A stretch of DNA of 64,000 nt from Geobacter sp. (GTDB lineage: Bacteria > Desulfobacterota > Desulfuromonadia > Geobacterales > Geobacteraceae): assembly GCA_003574885.1 (NCBI GenBank), contig PJFC01000009.1, forward strand, positions 1 through 64,000. Reading direction: 5' to 3'. Made by a program: the position numbers and the translations under genes. This document shows positions 26,476 to 35,770 of this stretch, piece after piece (within the stretch, counting starts at the first letter, position 1; each line of letters begins with the position of its first letter). The notes under the pieces were generated by a model. It made no database searches, was not told the DNA's origin, and saw only the letters and a program-made list of their open reading frames with translations.

Positions 26476-27747
26476 ATGAAAATCACAAGATTTACGGACA
26501 AGATGATTCAGAACCTCAAACGCAGCAATCGCAAGTACATGCGTGGTGAAGGTTATGGTTTTAACATCCGTGTAACACCATCAGGCTCCAAAACGTGGCT
26601 TTACATTTACACATTCGACGAAAAGCGGAAGGAGCTAAATCTCGGCGGGTATCCAGAGGTGACCCTTGAAACAGCGCGAAGCAAATTCGAGGAGGCAAGA
26701 AAACTGGTTAAAAACGGCATTGATCCTTCAGCGGCAGCAGAACAGGCCAAAGAGGAACGTCGGAAGACCCCTACAGTTGATGACCTCATTTCGGAATATA
26801 TTGCTCGGCATGCTAAGGTCTTTAAGAAGTGCTGGGAGGAAGACGAACGTCTATTAAGAAAAGAGATCAGCCCGGACTGGGGTAAGAAAAAAGCAGTTGA
26901 GATAACAAAACGCGACGTGATTCTTCTGCTTGAAAAAATCGTAGACCGTGGTTCGCCTGCGATGTCAAACCAAGTTCTTAAAATAGCACGTAAAATGTTC
27001 AACTTTGCTATAGAACGTGACATTCTGCAGCACACCCCATTTTTTCGCGTCAAGGCCCTTGCACCAAACACCCGCCGCGAGCGCAACTTGACTGAAGCTG
27101 AGATCAAGACCTTTTGGTCAAGTATCGAAGATGCCGCCATGAGCGATGAGATCAGGCGGGCGCTCAAACTGGTACTTGTGACAGCTCAAAGGCCTGGGGA
27201 GGTGTCGGGAATACACCCACGGGAGATTGACGGTCGTTGGTGGACTATACCGGCAGAGAGAGCCAAGAATGGGCAGGCGCATCGCGTATATTTGACGGAT
27301 ACGGCGCTAGAACTTATTGGGGACACCAAAGGAGAGGGTTTTATTTTCCCCTGCCCCCATAAAAAGAAAGAGAAGCCAATTGATTCGCACGCCTTGCCAG
27401 TTGCTGTACGCCGCAATATTAAATGGCCTTTGATCGATAAAGATGGTTCTCCGCTCCATGGTAAGAGCGGGGAACCAGTCACAGAGAACAGGTTTAAGAT
27501 TGAGCCGTTCACTCCCCACGATCTTAGGCGCACGGCCTCAACCTTCATGGGCGAATTAGGATTCATCGATGAAGTAATCGATGCTGTCCTTAATCATGTC
27601 AAGTCCGGTATGATCGGCATATATAATCGCTACAAATATGACAAAGAAAAACAGGAAGCGCTTGAATCATGGGAGCGCAAATTGCTCGGTATCATCACCG
27701 GCAAGAGGTGCAACGTAATCCCCCTCACCAGGGCGTTCGTGTCATAG
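26476..27747 (+). CDS. int: Tyrosine recombinase / island integrase (P4 type)
   Basis: This 423-aa protein has the DUF4102-type N-terminal domain of P4-like integrases (RVTPSGSKTWLYIY; LGGYPEVTLETAR), a core-binding domain (about 95-195) and a catalytic domain with Arg in TAQRPGEV (about 237), HDLRRT (about 349), His in LNH (about 373) and the Tyr in GIYNRY (about 382). It catalyses excision and integration at the tRNA-Arg att site. The ATG at 26476 has GGAG upstream and lies just inside the left att site; an in-frame start 13 codons earlier has no Shine-Dalgarno. All catalytic residues are present, so it should be active. Confidence 0.92.
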   Translation: MKITRFTDKMIQNLKRSNRKYMRGEGYGFNIRVTPSGSKTWLYIYTFDEKRKELNLGGYPEVTLETARSKFEEARKLVKNGIDPSAAAEQAKEERRKTPTVDDLISEYIARHAKVFKKCWEEDERLLRKEISPDWGKKKAVEITKRDVILLLEKIVDRGSPAMSNQVLKIARKMFNFAIERDILQHTPFFRVKALAPNTRRERNLTEAEIKTFWSSIEDAAMSDEIRRALKLVLVTAQRPGEVSGIHPREIDGRWWTIPAERAKNGQAHRVYLTDTALELIGDTKGEGFIFPCPHKKKEKPIDSHALPVAVRRNIKWPLIDKDGSPLHGKSGEPVTENRFKIEPFTPHDLRRTASTFMGELGFIDEVIDAVLNHVKSGMIGIYNRYKYDKEKQEALESWERKLLGIITGKRCNVIPLTRAFVS

Positions 27748-27786
27748 CATCGTTTCCCGAAGCCGTTGGTGAAGTTCTGTGTTCAT

Positions 27787-28107
27787 TCATCTTGCCATCA
27801 CCCGCGCGATCCGGTACAGCAACTTGCGATTGGCCTCGTCAATATCTTCCAAGCTTTTTCCCAATTCTTTCGGCGCGACCCTCTCTGGGTCCAGGTGCAT
27901 GTAGTCGAATAAATCCTGCAACTCCACTTCTAGTGTGCTGGCGATGTTCTCGATGGTTTCCAAGGATGGCGAACTCCGGCCAACCTCGATCAAGCTGATG
28001 TACCTTGTCGCCAAGTCAACTTTCTCTGCCAGTTGCTCCTGGGTAAGCCCCTTGCGTTTGCGTAGCTCCTTGATCCGTGCTCCGAGCAGTTCCCGAGTTG
28101 TTTTCAT
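27787..28107 (-). CDS. XRE-family helix-turn-helix regulator
   Basis: This 106-aa protein has a Cro/C1-type HTH at about residues 5-60 (LRKRKGLTQEQLAEKV, then YISLIEVGRSSPSLETIENIA), and a short helical tail. It is a DNA-binding repressor candidate. The ATG at 28107 has AGGAGG upstream. It is divergent from the DUF1232 gene, and a palindrome lies between the two (28279-28300). It probably controls the island's left module. Confidence 0.85.
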   Translation of the reverse strand: MKTTRELLGARIKELRKRKGLTQEQLAEKVDLATRYISLIEVGRSSPSLETIENIASTLEVELQDLFDYMHLDPERVAPKELGKSLEDIDEANRKLLYRIARVMAR

Positions 28108-28278
28108 GCCGCCTCCTAAAAACCTCATAGTCAGCTTATTGGAGCGGGATTAGAACGAAACGTGGGTTCTGTTATCTTGACAAAATCACATAATCAGTTA
28201 GAGTGACCAAGCTTTGAGATTGATTTATTGCCTAAAGTCACATACTGGGATTGTTTTTGTGGTCAAGTTCAGGATGTT

Positions 28279-28300
28279 TGTCAGTTACAGCTTACTGACA
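28279..28300. promoter_or_regulatory. Palindromic operator candidate
   Basis: Perfect 7-bp arms TGTCAGT / ACTGACA with an 8-bp spacer, 26 bp before the DUF1232 start and in the divergent gap with the XRE regulator gene. The symmetry fits a dimeric XRE repressor site; this is inference. Confidence 0.4.
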
Positions 28301-28325
28301 TTCAATTAAATCTAGGGGGTTACTG

Positions 28326-28658
28326 ATGAGTGCTGATTTTTCTGTGAGTTATGATGAGGGAAGCTTCTGGGAGAAAATCAAGAACTTTGCCAAGAAGGCT
28401 GGCAAGGAACTTATCGAGAAGGCCTTGATCCTGTTCTATACGTTGCAAGATCCTGCAACGCCTATGTGGGCAAAGACGGTAATTGTTGGCGCTCTTGGGT
28501 ACTTCATCTCTCCGGTTGATGCAATACCGGATTTTATCCCTGGCGTTGGCCTCACTGACGATCTTGCTGTGCTGGCTGGGGCTATGGTAACGGTCGCTAC
28601 ATGCATTACCCCTGAGCATCAGGCAAAAGCTCAGAGCAAGATTGCTGAATGGTTTTAG
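28326..28658 (+). CDS. DUF1232 (YkvA-like) membrane protein (copy 1)
   Basis: This 110-aa protein has the DUF1232 core YFISPVDAIPDFIPGVGLTDD with the SPVDxIPDxxP signature, flanked by hydrophobic helices (TVIVGALG; VLAGAMVTV). The function of the family is unknown; they are small membrane proteins. A second copy lies at the other end of the island (46867-47184). It is divergent from the XRE gene and may be under its control. Confidence 0.8.
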   Translation: MSADFSVSYDEGSFWEKIKNFAKKAGKELIEKALILFYTLQDPATPMWAKTVIVGALGYFISPVDAIPDFIPGVGLTDDLAVLAGAMVTVATCITPEHQAKAQSKIAEWF

Positions 28659-28713
28659 CTTTACTGCGAAGAATTAACTGAATCTAGGGAATCTCCAAGG
28701 AGGCAGATTAATA

Positions 28714-29130
28714 ATGAAAAAACTTATCGCTACGATAGCGGTTACAATGATTATGACAACCAGCGCATGGGCGCTAGAACCTTCTGGGACTTACACGTAC
28801 AAGGAAAAGGGCTACTCTGGTGATATGACTGTAACACGACCAGATCCAAACCTCGCCAGTTGGAACGTAAAGATCCTCACTGTCGAATCTCGTGACGCAC
28901 ATCTTTGTGAAGTTGAGGGGGTCATCGGCAACATCGTCAGTGACGACAATAGTGTGGAAACTGTTTTCATGGCGGAAGAAGGTCAGGGAAAGTTTACCGT
29001 TAATTTCACCAAGACCGGTGCGGTGATAGATGTTTCAGAAAGTGGCGGGTTTTGCGGTATGAATGGTAACTTCGGAGGCAAGTGGTCGAAAGGTACTGCC
29101 AAGTCGAAGTCCAAAAAGGTGAAAAAATAA
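28714..29130 (+). CDS. Secreted protein of unknown function
   Basis: This 138-aa protein has a clear signal peptide (MKKLIATIAVTMIMTTSAWA, cut before LEPSG). The body is beta-rich (GTYTYKEKGYSGDMTV), with two Cys (in HLCEVEG and GFCGMNG) that could form a disulfide in the periplasm, and a Lys-rich C-terminus. The pattern resembles lysozyme-inhibitor-like or similar small secreted folds, but I cannot assign one. GGAGG precedes the ATG. Likely co-transcribed with the DUF1232 gene and the next secreted protein. Confidence 0.65.
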   Translation: MKKLIATIAVTMIMTTSAWALEPSGTYTYKEKGYSGDMTVTRPDPNLASWNVKILTVESRDAHLCEVEGVIGNIVSDDNSVETVFMAEEGQGKFTVNFTKTGAVIDVSESGGFCGMNGNFGGKWSKGTAKSKSKKVKK

Positions 29131-29162
29131 ATCTCTATAAGATGTTTTAAGGAGGAGTGCGT

Positions 29163-29594
29163 ATGTTACGAATATTCATCATAATCGCAATTATGGCTGT
29201 CGCAGCATCAGCAAGCGCAAGCGGCATCAACATCAGCAAGAGCCAACTCATTGAGGCCGGTAAAAACGATAAGATCACCGCATATGTGATTAAGGAGTCC
29301 CGTACAGTCAACGCCGATGGCAGCATAGGTTTCGACGCGCTCTATCAGTACTCACCCGCTGGAAGCAAGATCCTCTTCGCCAGCGTGAAAAAAGCTGACC
29401 GCCCCGTCGTGAGCGTCACTACCTTCCACGTGAAGTGCGACCAGAGCAAGATGAAAGCAGTGTACTCGAAGATGTATTCCCAGACCAAGGACGTGTTCGA
29501 TGGTCCTGTCAAGGGTGGCAAGTACAGCAAGATCGGGGATGGCTCTGTTGAGAGCGCAGTGGCAGAAGTCGCATGCAGGCCAGACTTCGAGTAA
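29163..29594 (+). CDS. Secreted protein of unknown function
   Basis: This 143-aa protein has a signal peptide (MLRIFIIIAIMAVAASASAS) and a mixed body with Cys in FHVKCDQSK and EVACRPD. No recognised domain. I chose the ATG at 29163, 7 bases after AAGGAGG; an in-frame GTG lies two codons earlier. It follows the other secreted gene by 32 bp and is followed by a strong terminator, so the DUF1232-secreted-secreted set is one transcription unit. Confidence 0.65.
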   Translation: MLRIFIIIAIMAVAASASASGINISKSQLIEAGKNDKITAYVIKESRTVNADGSIGFDALYQYSPAGSKILFASVKKADRPVVSVTTFHVKCDQSKMKAVYSKMYSQTKDVFDGPVKGGKYSKIGDGSVESAVAEVACRPDFE

Positions 29595-29619
29595 TCTGGT
29601 GAATTCAAAAAAACGAATC

Positions 29620-29654
29620 AAGGGGTTTGGCGATACAGCCAAACCCCTTTTTTT
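29620..29654 (+). terminator. Rho-independent terminator
   Basis: Stem AAGGGGTTTGGC / GCCAAACCCCTT with a 6-base loop and a T-run directly after it on the plus strand, 25 bp after the secreted-protein stop. Confidence 0.9.
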
Positions 29655-29968
29655 GCTTCAAGATCAATCGTCAACGGCGGTCCTTGGAACTTCGAGCGGC
29701 ATAACCGCCGCCGGTTTCCTCTTTCCTGTGAGTCGATTGTATTAGATCACTAGGAATTTTGTTTTGTGGGTATCAGTGGTATCCAGCGACCCACCTAAAA
29801 AAGTATCCCTGCGAAGTTGGTAACCATACGTTATCATAATTGATTATCTTAATCGGTGTAATAAAGCTTATAAAGATTAATATTTAATTTTTCAATTTTG
29901 TAATAGACATGTAAACCCTTAAGGGACGGGCTTACCCATCCCTTTCCATTCGGAGTGATTGATAGATT
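29655..29968. other. Convergent intergenic region with a hairpin at the end of the PolB operon
   Basis: About 310 bp without a gene, very AT-rich from 29830 to 29910. A hairpin AAGGGA-GGG / CCC-TCCCTT lies at 29921-29944, 25 bp downstream of the last gene of the minus-strand operon, and may act as its terminator, but there is no good T-run after it. Confidence 0.5.
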
Positions 29969-30421
29969 TTAAAACCCTGTGAAAGGCCCTGGTATTGTTT
30001 GAGCTTCCAAGAGGAGCCTGCTGAAGGTATCTTTCTGTTTCATCATCTGGTCGATACTGGCCTTGAAGTGGGCCAGCTCGGTCTTCGGGAAGGAGAATTT
30101 CTGGGTGTCGATGACGTTAAGGAGTTCGCCGCTATCCTGGTCGTATCGTAGATTGTCCTTCAGGGGGCCGAAGAACAGGCTGATCAGGCAGGTTTCAGCG
30201 ATATTCTCCGATGCCCCCCAGATGTCTCCCCCATGATAGGCGATGGCCTTCTCGGGTTTTCTATCCCGCCTCTTAACCAGAATGTATTCTTCCGGTTTCT
30301 CAAGCATCATCACCAACGACTCAGCGAACAGGAAGAACTGCTGCTGGTGCGGGTTTACCATGAGTAACCCGAGACGTCCCTGCCTCCACTGGATTTGTCC
30401 GTAAGACCTCGATTCCATCAT
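29969..30421 (-). CDS. PolB-operon small protein 3, unknown
   Basis: This 150-aa protein is not recognised. It has a beta-type start (IQWRQGRLGLLMVNP), a helical SLVMMLEKPEEY, and a C-terminal helix TELAHFKASIDQMMKQ. The layout (strand, then 'F-x-MLE' helix, then strand and Phe/Ala-rich helix) parallels the two other small proteins of the operon. It overlaps the preceding gene by 4 bp (ATGA), so it is translationally coupled. It is the last gene of the operon. Confidence 0.7.
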   Translation of the reverse strand: MMESRSYGQIQWRQGRLGLLMVNPHQQQFFLFAESLVMMLEKPEEYILVKRRDRKPEKAIAYHGGDIWGASENIAETCLISLFFGPLKDNLRYDQDSGELLNVIDTQKFSFPKTELAHFKASIDQMMKQKDTFSRLLLEAQTIPGPFTGF

Positions 30422-31050
30422 TTGCCCTGCTGTACCATGTCGTTAGTTGCGTCAATATCGTAAGGATCAAGCGGGTTTAGTGGCACATCGAATGCTTTCC
30501 ACCCATCGAACGCTGCAATCATTGATTCCAGGGTGTCGGCGTTGGATATCTGCGCCTTGGCGGCTAGGTAGAAAGCGGTCATGTCCTTTCTGTCGATGTA
30601 ATAAACATCGAAAAGAGCGATGTCGGATGGCCCTCTGATGATACGACCTGAAACCCCTTGAATGATGGTGATAGCGGAACACTGGGCATTGATGCGCCCA
30701 AGAACCTGGCCGCGTGCCGATCGCTTATCGTCCTGCTCCTGGAAGTTCTCCAGCATGATGGTCGCTGTTCGTGGGTCGTGAAGATTTTCCACCATGGCGA
30801 TGAATTTCCCGAGGTCGATGTATCGGACCATGTTTTTACCGCACGCTACGGCCAATTGCAGGCCCCGGCCAGTCCTTCGGAAGCCCATGACACCAGGTGA
30901 AAACTCCTTGCCTGGTACCGGTTGCACTTTTTCATACTCCGGTAACGTGGCAAGGTTCTTCAAACCCTGATCCAGGGCCGTTGCGTCCTTCTCGTTGCTG
31001 CCGAAGATCTCAGGTAATTGGTCGATTCCATCTTCCTTATCTTTGCTCAT
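30418..31050 (-). CDS. PolB-operon small protein 2, unknown
   Basis: This 210-aa protein has an acidic N-terminus of about 60 residues, then a folded core: LQLAVACGKNMVRYIDLGKF, MVENL, GQVLGRINAQCSAITIIQG, and FDVYYIDRKDMTAFYLAAKA. The two short overlaps (ATGA at both ends) bind it to its neighbours. It shares the strand/'F-x-MVEN'/strand/'F-x-AA' pattern with the other small proteins, so a common fold is possible. No catalytic motif is visible. Function not recognised. Confidence 0.7.
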   Translation of the reverse strand: MSKDKEDGIDQLPEIFGSNEKDATALDQGLKNLATLPEYEKVQPVPGKEFSPGVMGFRRTGRGLQLAVACGKNMVRYIDLGKFIAMVENLHDPRTATIMLENFQEQDDKRSARGQVLGRINAQCSAITIIQGVSGRIIRGPSDIALFDVYYIDRKDMTAFYLAAKAQISNADTLESMIAAFDGWKAFDVPLNPLDPYDIDATNDMVQQGK

Positions 31051-32132
31051 AACGCCTCCATGGATTGAAATATTTTGTCGAACGGATCGTGTTCAATCGT
31101 GTTTTCTGCCTTCTCTTTCAGTCGGTTGAATCGCTCTTTGTCATCTCTAAGTCGTTTTACCGCTGCATACACACATAGTGCATAGTCGATGTCGATAACG
31201 AAGGTAGCCCTGTCGCTTACAGAATTATCGGAATCTTGAAGGCAGACCACCTCGATTGTAGACCTTGCCGGAATAAACCTGCCGAAAACCTTGCCCTTCT
31301 TGTTGAGATTGAACACAAGCACTTGGCACTGTTCCCGGAATCCTGTCGTGAGGTCTGCCAGCCGGAGTGCCGTACCCTGATTTTCCAGGAGATTGACAAA
31401 ATTCCACGCCTCCATCCTGATTTTCTGGCCGTGGATGTTGACCAGGGTCACACAGAGTTCGTCATCTTCCGATGTCACGGATATCGCCGCGAGATGCTCT
31501 CTGTTTCTGGTCCCTCCCAGCACTCGAAGTACCCGATCACTCTCATCCGGGGCCATTTGCTCGATCTGGGCCTTTATCTTCTCAAGAAGATCCGGGTAGA
31601 TTGGCCCTGGATGTTGGGTTTGCAGGCGCTCAAGAAGTTGCTGGCATCGCTCATTGGGGGCAGCGTTAATAACCTTGTAGGTGATCTCGTAGGAATACTC
31701 TACCGGATTTCCAGCGTCGATCTTGAGTTCTGCCCGGACTGCATCCAGCCCGGACTTCAGCAGTTCCATCAATCTTTCTTTCTGCATTTGGGTTATCTTC
31801 CTGTAAGGGTTTTCAGTGTCAAATGTTGTTCTGGCATAGCTCCAGATGGTATCAAGCTGCATGACGATATTGCGGCTGTTGCGGCGGCTGATACGCTTAA
31901 TAACTTCCCTGTGCTGCTTCTCCCCTTGTTCCATCAGTAACGATGCCTGGTGAAAAAGTACTCCCCAACCGTTTTCAGCCGATTGGAGATCTAACGCCTC
32001 ACACAGGAGGTGAGTCCATGATACAGTTATTATCTTGATAGGGAGACTATTCCTGTTAACCCTATAGAGGCAATACGTTTCTGCGTCTCTTCTGAAAAGA
32101 TAGATATGGGGGTCTGTTCCAACGTCATCCAT
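31047..32132 (-). CDS. PolB-operon protein 1, unknown
   Basis: This 361-aa protein has an N-terminal part of mixed strands and helices (residues 1-130), a helical middle and a C-terminal domain (about 215-330) with LCVTLVNIHGQKIRMEAWNF, NLLENQ, VFGRFIPAR and FVIDIDYALCVYAAVKRL. That C-terminal pattern parallels the two smaller proteins downstream. A charged tail ends it. Overlaps the polymerase gene by 8 bp and the next gene by 4 bp. Function not recognised; no nuclease or ATPase motif seen. Confidence 0.7.
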   Translation of the reverse strand: MDDVGTDPHIYLFRRDAETYCLYRVNRNSLPIKIITVSWTHLLCEALDLQSAENGWGVLFHQASLLMEQGEKQHREVIKRISRRNSRNIVMQLDTIWSYARTTFDTENPYRKITQMQKERLMELLKSGLDAVRAELKIDAGNPVEYSYEITYKVINAAPNERCQQLLERLQTQHPGPIYPDLLEKIKAQIEQMAPDESDRVLRVLGGTRNREHLAAISVTSEDDELCVTLVNIHGQKIRMEAWNFVNLLENQGTALRLADLTTGFREQCQVLVFNLNKKGKVFGRFIPARSTIEVVCLQDSDNSVSDRATFVIDIDYALCVYAAVKRLRDDKERFNRLKEKAENTIEHDPFDKIFQSMEAL

Positions 32133-35100
32133 CGATAAGCGCCTCCAGCAGTGGCACAGGGTCCTTGTAGAGAGCTTTCGCCATCTTCTCGATCAGCTGC
32201 CTGTTGGCTGGCGTATCGTTGATACAGTGCGGGGTGAACTTGTTGTGTTTCAGCGCATAGTACTGATTACGACTTAGCCCGTAACGCTTCAGCTTTTTGA
32301 GAATTTCTGCCGTTTTTATCCCTTCGGCATTGATGTCCGGTTGCTGTAGTGCCATCACCAGATGATCCAGGCAGCGTTTCTGGGCCGGATTCCTGGGCAA
32401 GCGTTTTCTTTCCTCCGCAGGCGTGGGGGCGATCAGCAGAGCGCACTTCCCGGCATCCTTCGGCGGGAGTCCCGCCTTGTAGAATAACCGCTCAAGCTTT
32501 GCACGATCCTTCGCAGGGCGAAGCCCTGGGACGAAAGTCCCGGTCCGGTACAGTACCATCAGCCGCTCCGTAAGGTGCGGCCGGAAGGCGAGCAACAGTC
32601 CCCGTGTATCCGGGAGAAGTCTTGTATCGAACAGCTTGCGGAAAGGTTGGATGCCTAATCTTGGTCCGTGGATAATCCCTCTTACGACCTGCTCCAGGAG
32701 GGCGCTGTTCGTTTCCTCATGAACCTCTCCAGTGAATATCAGTGTCCTGACCTGCTCATGGGCGGCACCGAATTCCGCTGTTAATGTCTCCACCAGAGTA
32801 TCCAGCGTTGCGTTCGGCATAATGCAGCCCGGTTCCCAGTTTCCACGTGAGGCGCTTTGCAGGTCATTCTTGCTCCAGGTCTTCGGGTATGCCTCAGTGA
32901 GTTCCTGGGCCTCCCAGACCTTGTTCATCCTATCAGCCATCTCGGCGAAACACTCATCTGGAAGCTGCACCTGTATATGCTTCTGTACCACTCCCCGCAG
33001 AAATAGGCGAGCCACCATCAGCGGTTGGCCTCCCCGGAAACGTAACGAGTTTCCTTTGACTTGCACCCGGTGGAGAACCATCTGAGGCTGCGCGGTTTGG
33101 CCGTTCTTGCGAATCGTCTCCACCTGGCCCCGGTGAAGCAACATATCACTCACAGTCTGGTAGGGTAAGGAAAAATGCGATATTTTGCCGGTTGATTCAT
33201 CTTCAACCAGTTTCCGTTTCCAGTCGAAGTCGGTATTGATCTTGCGCTTGCTGATCTGCTTTACCATGTCCATCTGGCCGTTGCTGTCGATCATCTTCCG
33301 AAAAGTCGAAAGTGTGATGAAGGAATACGTGTCCAGGTCTTCCCGACCCTGCGCGATGCGCTCCATCTGCTTGATGATCCACTTGCTGTCCTCGGTGTTG
33401 CGGACGATTCCCCCCGCCTCCATGACTCGCCGATATTCTTCAGGATCTTCAATCTCTTCGCTCAACGGCGGCTTGTGTCCGAAGCGGGCCAGTATCGTGG
33501 CATGCTGTTCCGGGGTGTCGAGCAAGCCTATCTGTCCACGGGTCTTGACGCTGATAACCTCATCAGCCATGTTTTTTATCTCAAGGAATTCCTGCTTTTC
33601 GGTCAGCTCATATCGAGCATTGCACATCTGGCGGTTCGGCAGGTAGGCCATGATCTTCTTCATCAAGTCCGCACAACCGAACGCGTCCAGCACGTTTTCC
33701 AGGGAAATTTCCTCGCCCTCGATCAGCTCCAGCCGGTCATCCTTGCCGTCCGCTTGCTTCCACACGTAATAATCGGATGCCGTGGCGTACCCCTTCGGGT
33801 TAGGTAATCCGATGAGCAGACCATCTGTGGTCGCTGAAATTACGTGAATCTGTGAATGAGGCGTGTCCTTCCTCTCCTTGTTGTAGTCTTCAACCGCCAT
33901 TAGTGTTGCGGATAGAGCAGCACGGGCCAACCCAGTCGTAAGTGCTGCAATGTACGGCTCAGTGATGGCCGATGGTCCAAGCGATCTCATCTCGCCCGTT
34001 GTCGGCTGGTAGATACTGCGGGGGTTGATACCTTGCGCGAACTTACCGTAGAAGCTGTTGACGAATTCCTTGAGCAGTTTCTCCAGGATCTGGGATGAGG
34101 GGTTGCCTTTGTCTTTCTTGTATTTGCCGCGTTCGGTGGTCATTTCCCTGAGATGGGGGAGAAAAAATCTTTCAGGTAGCCCCGATTCATCCGTGACCAT
34201 CGGGAACGACAGGCTTGTCACGGCCTTGATCTCGGCACCGGCTTCCACGGCCAGCATGATTTCCGGTGCGGTGGCTACGGTTTCTCCCTCCAGCGGGTAG
34301 ATAAGGCCATAGCGATAATGTTTGACCGGAAGACAGGGGAAACGGGTTCCGCCGGGAAACTTGAAACGTACCCGTGCGAATCCAGGAATCGCGAACTGAT
34401 CAAGGAACTGGTACGTGCCTTTCTGGGGGTCTGGGTCTTCTGGATTCTCCAGGTTTCGCTTAAATTTTTTCCAGTCGGTCATCCAGCGCCTGATCAGTCG
34501 GTTGTCGATAACGGTCGCTTCATACCGGATTGTCGCGGCGTGGGACTTGTTTATCATCTCCCGGAGTACTCGGTTGAATGCCTCCGGTGAATACGCTAGG
34601 GCTTCTCTGGCCTCCCTGATCGCTTCAGGCGGGATGTGTTTGTCAGTCAGGATCTTCGCAATCTTATCGTCAATCTTGTAGGTGAGTGGGATGTAGTCGA
34701 ATTTACCGAAAACGTCGATCTTCGGACAGCGGGCCATGGCAGTTGGGTAACAGCCGGAATAATCCACATCGACCCAGATTCTGTCCTTGGTGGCGGGATT
34801 GTGTGTGGTGCGCCCGACAAAGTAACCTTCGTTTCTGCCACCATGGTAGGCCCGTTTGATGAGCTTATAGACTTCACTGAACTTGCCAACCAGTTCAGGC
34901 GGTAGTTGCCGTTTCTTCGGGGCTTTTTTCAAGCCGAGATGCTCTCGGTAGACCACGAATGATGGGTTCTTGCTCAGGAATCCCTCCACCCCGGCTGAAG
35001 CCAGAGTGCGGAAGAGTTTCACGATCACGCCGTTCCATATACCCTTGTCGTCCCGGTATACCAACTCGTTAAGGGATCTCTGGAGCAGGAAGAAGAGCTT

Positions 35101-35751
35101 GATGGTTACTTCCGTGTCCTTCAGCGCGTATCGCTCGAATTCCTCGGGTTGATCCCGAAGGAAAATGTTCATGTGCTCGATGTGGAACTGACTGACCGGT
35201 CTTTTTTCTTCTTCTTCATCGCCGATCAGTGAGGAGAGTTTTTTCAGGCTTTGGTGGCTGGCAGGGGCCAGGAGCATGGTATCAAAGACTTTGACCCATA
35301 CGGGGTATTTCTTTGCGATGGTGATGTCGATGAAGTCATTACCTGTCACGGGCGACCGGCGGATTAGAGTCAACTTCTTCGTGAGGTAGGGTTCATCCCG
35401 GTCGGCCAGCACGCTCCATTCCGCCGCCACGTTGTGCGACACCAGTACGACCAGAATTTTGCTCTTCTGGTGGTCTTCAGGGATGCTGCCGCCATTGACG
35501 GAGGCGATACCCAGGCCCACCAGTTCTGGCAGGGTGAGGCGTTTAGCTGCGGGTACATACTTTATGATATTTGCGCTGGTGGTGCGGGATACGGTGGCAA
35601 GCTGGTAGGAGAGGACTACATTCCGCCCCCTGGATTCATACCACTCCGCATCGATCGCCATGTAATAGACTTGATCGCAACGGTACTGGGGCTTGGGTAA
35701 CGTCTCGAAGAGATCGAAGAAGGGTTTATATGTCTCTGGGAGGTTCTGCAC
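32125..35751 (-). CDS. B-family DNA polymerase with 3'-5' exonuclease domain
   Basis: This 1208-aa protein has a DEDD-type exonuclease: Exo I MAIDAEWY (D34, E36), Exo II SHNVAAEWS (N107; E111 in place of Asp), Exo III YALKD (Y207, D211). It also has YHGGR (301-305), the linker motif of phage-type PolBs. The polymerase motifs are A VDVDYSGCYPTAM (D327/D329, Y334), B KEFVNSFYGKF (K561-N565) and C SATTDGLLIG (T641-T642-D643). More than 550 residues follow motif C, ending in a helical C-terminus. GTG start. Motif A to B is unusually long (about 235 residues), implying an insert. It is the core of a five-gene operon; a terminal-protein partner is not seen. Confidence 0.9.
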   Translation of the reverse strand: MQNLPETYKPFFDLFETLPKPQYRCDQVYYMAIDAEWYESRGRNVVLSYQLATVSRTTSANIIKYVPAAKRLTLPELVGLGIASVNGGSIPEDHQKSKILVVLVSHNVAAEWSVLADRDEPYLTKKLTLIRRSPVTGNDFIDITIAKKYPVWVKVFDTMLLAPASHQSLKKLSSLIGDEEEEKRPVSQFHIEHMNIFLRDQPEEFERYALKDTEVTIKLFFLLQRSLNELVYRDDKGIWNGVIVKLFRTLASAGVEGFLSKNPSFVVYREHLGLKKAPKKRQLPPELVGKFSEVYKLIKRAYHGGRNEGYFVGRTTHNPATKDRIWVDVDYSGCYPTAMARCPKIDVFGKFDYIPLTYKIDDKIAKILTDKHIPPEAIREAREALAYSPEAFNRVLREMINKSHAATIRYEATVIDNRLIRRWMTDWKKFKRNLENPEDPDPQKGTYQFLDQFAIPGFARVRFKFPGGTRFPCLPVKHYRYGLIYPLEGETVATAPEIMLAVEAGAEIKAVTSLSFPMVTDESGLPERFFLPHLREMTTERGKYKKDKGNPSSQILEKLLKEFVNSFYGKFAQGINPRSIYQPTTGEMRSLGPSAITEPYIAALTTGLARAALSATLMAVEDYNKERKDTPHSQIHVISATTDGLLIGLPNPKGYATASDYYVWKQADGKDDRLELIEGEEISLENVLDAFGCADLMKKIMAYLPNRQMCNARYELTEKQEFLEIKNMADEVISVKTRGQIGLLDTPEQHATILARFGHKPPLSEEIEDPEEYRRVMEAGGIVRNTEDSKWIIKQMERIAQGREDLDTYSFITLSTFRKMIDSNGQMDMVKQISKRKINTDFDWKRKLVEDESTGKISHFSLPYQTVSDMLLHRGQVETIRKNGQTAQPQMVLHRVQVKGNSLRFRGGQPLMVARLFLRGVVQKHIQVQLPDECFAEMADRMNKVWEAQELTEAYPKTWSKNDLQSASRGNWEPGCIMPNATLDTLVETLTAEFGAAHEQVRTLIFTGEVHEETNSALLEQVVRGIIHGPRLGIQPFRKLFDTRLLPDTRGLLLAFRPHLTERLMVLYRTGTFVPGLRPAKDRAKLERLFYKAGLPPKDAGKCALLIAPTPAEERKRLPRNPAQKRCLDHLVMALQQPDINAEGIKTAEILKKLKRYGLSRNQYYALKHNKFTPHCINDTPANRQLIEKMAKALYKDPVPLLEALIDG

Positions 35752-35770
35752 AATTATCTCTGAATGGTCG

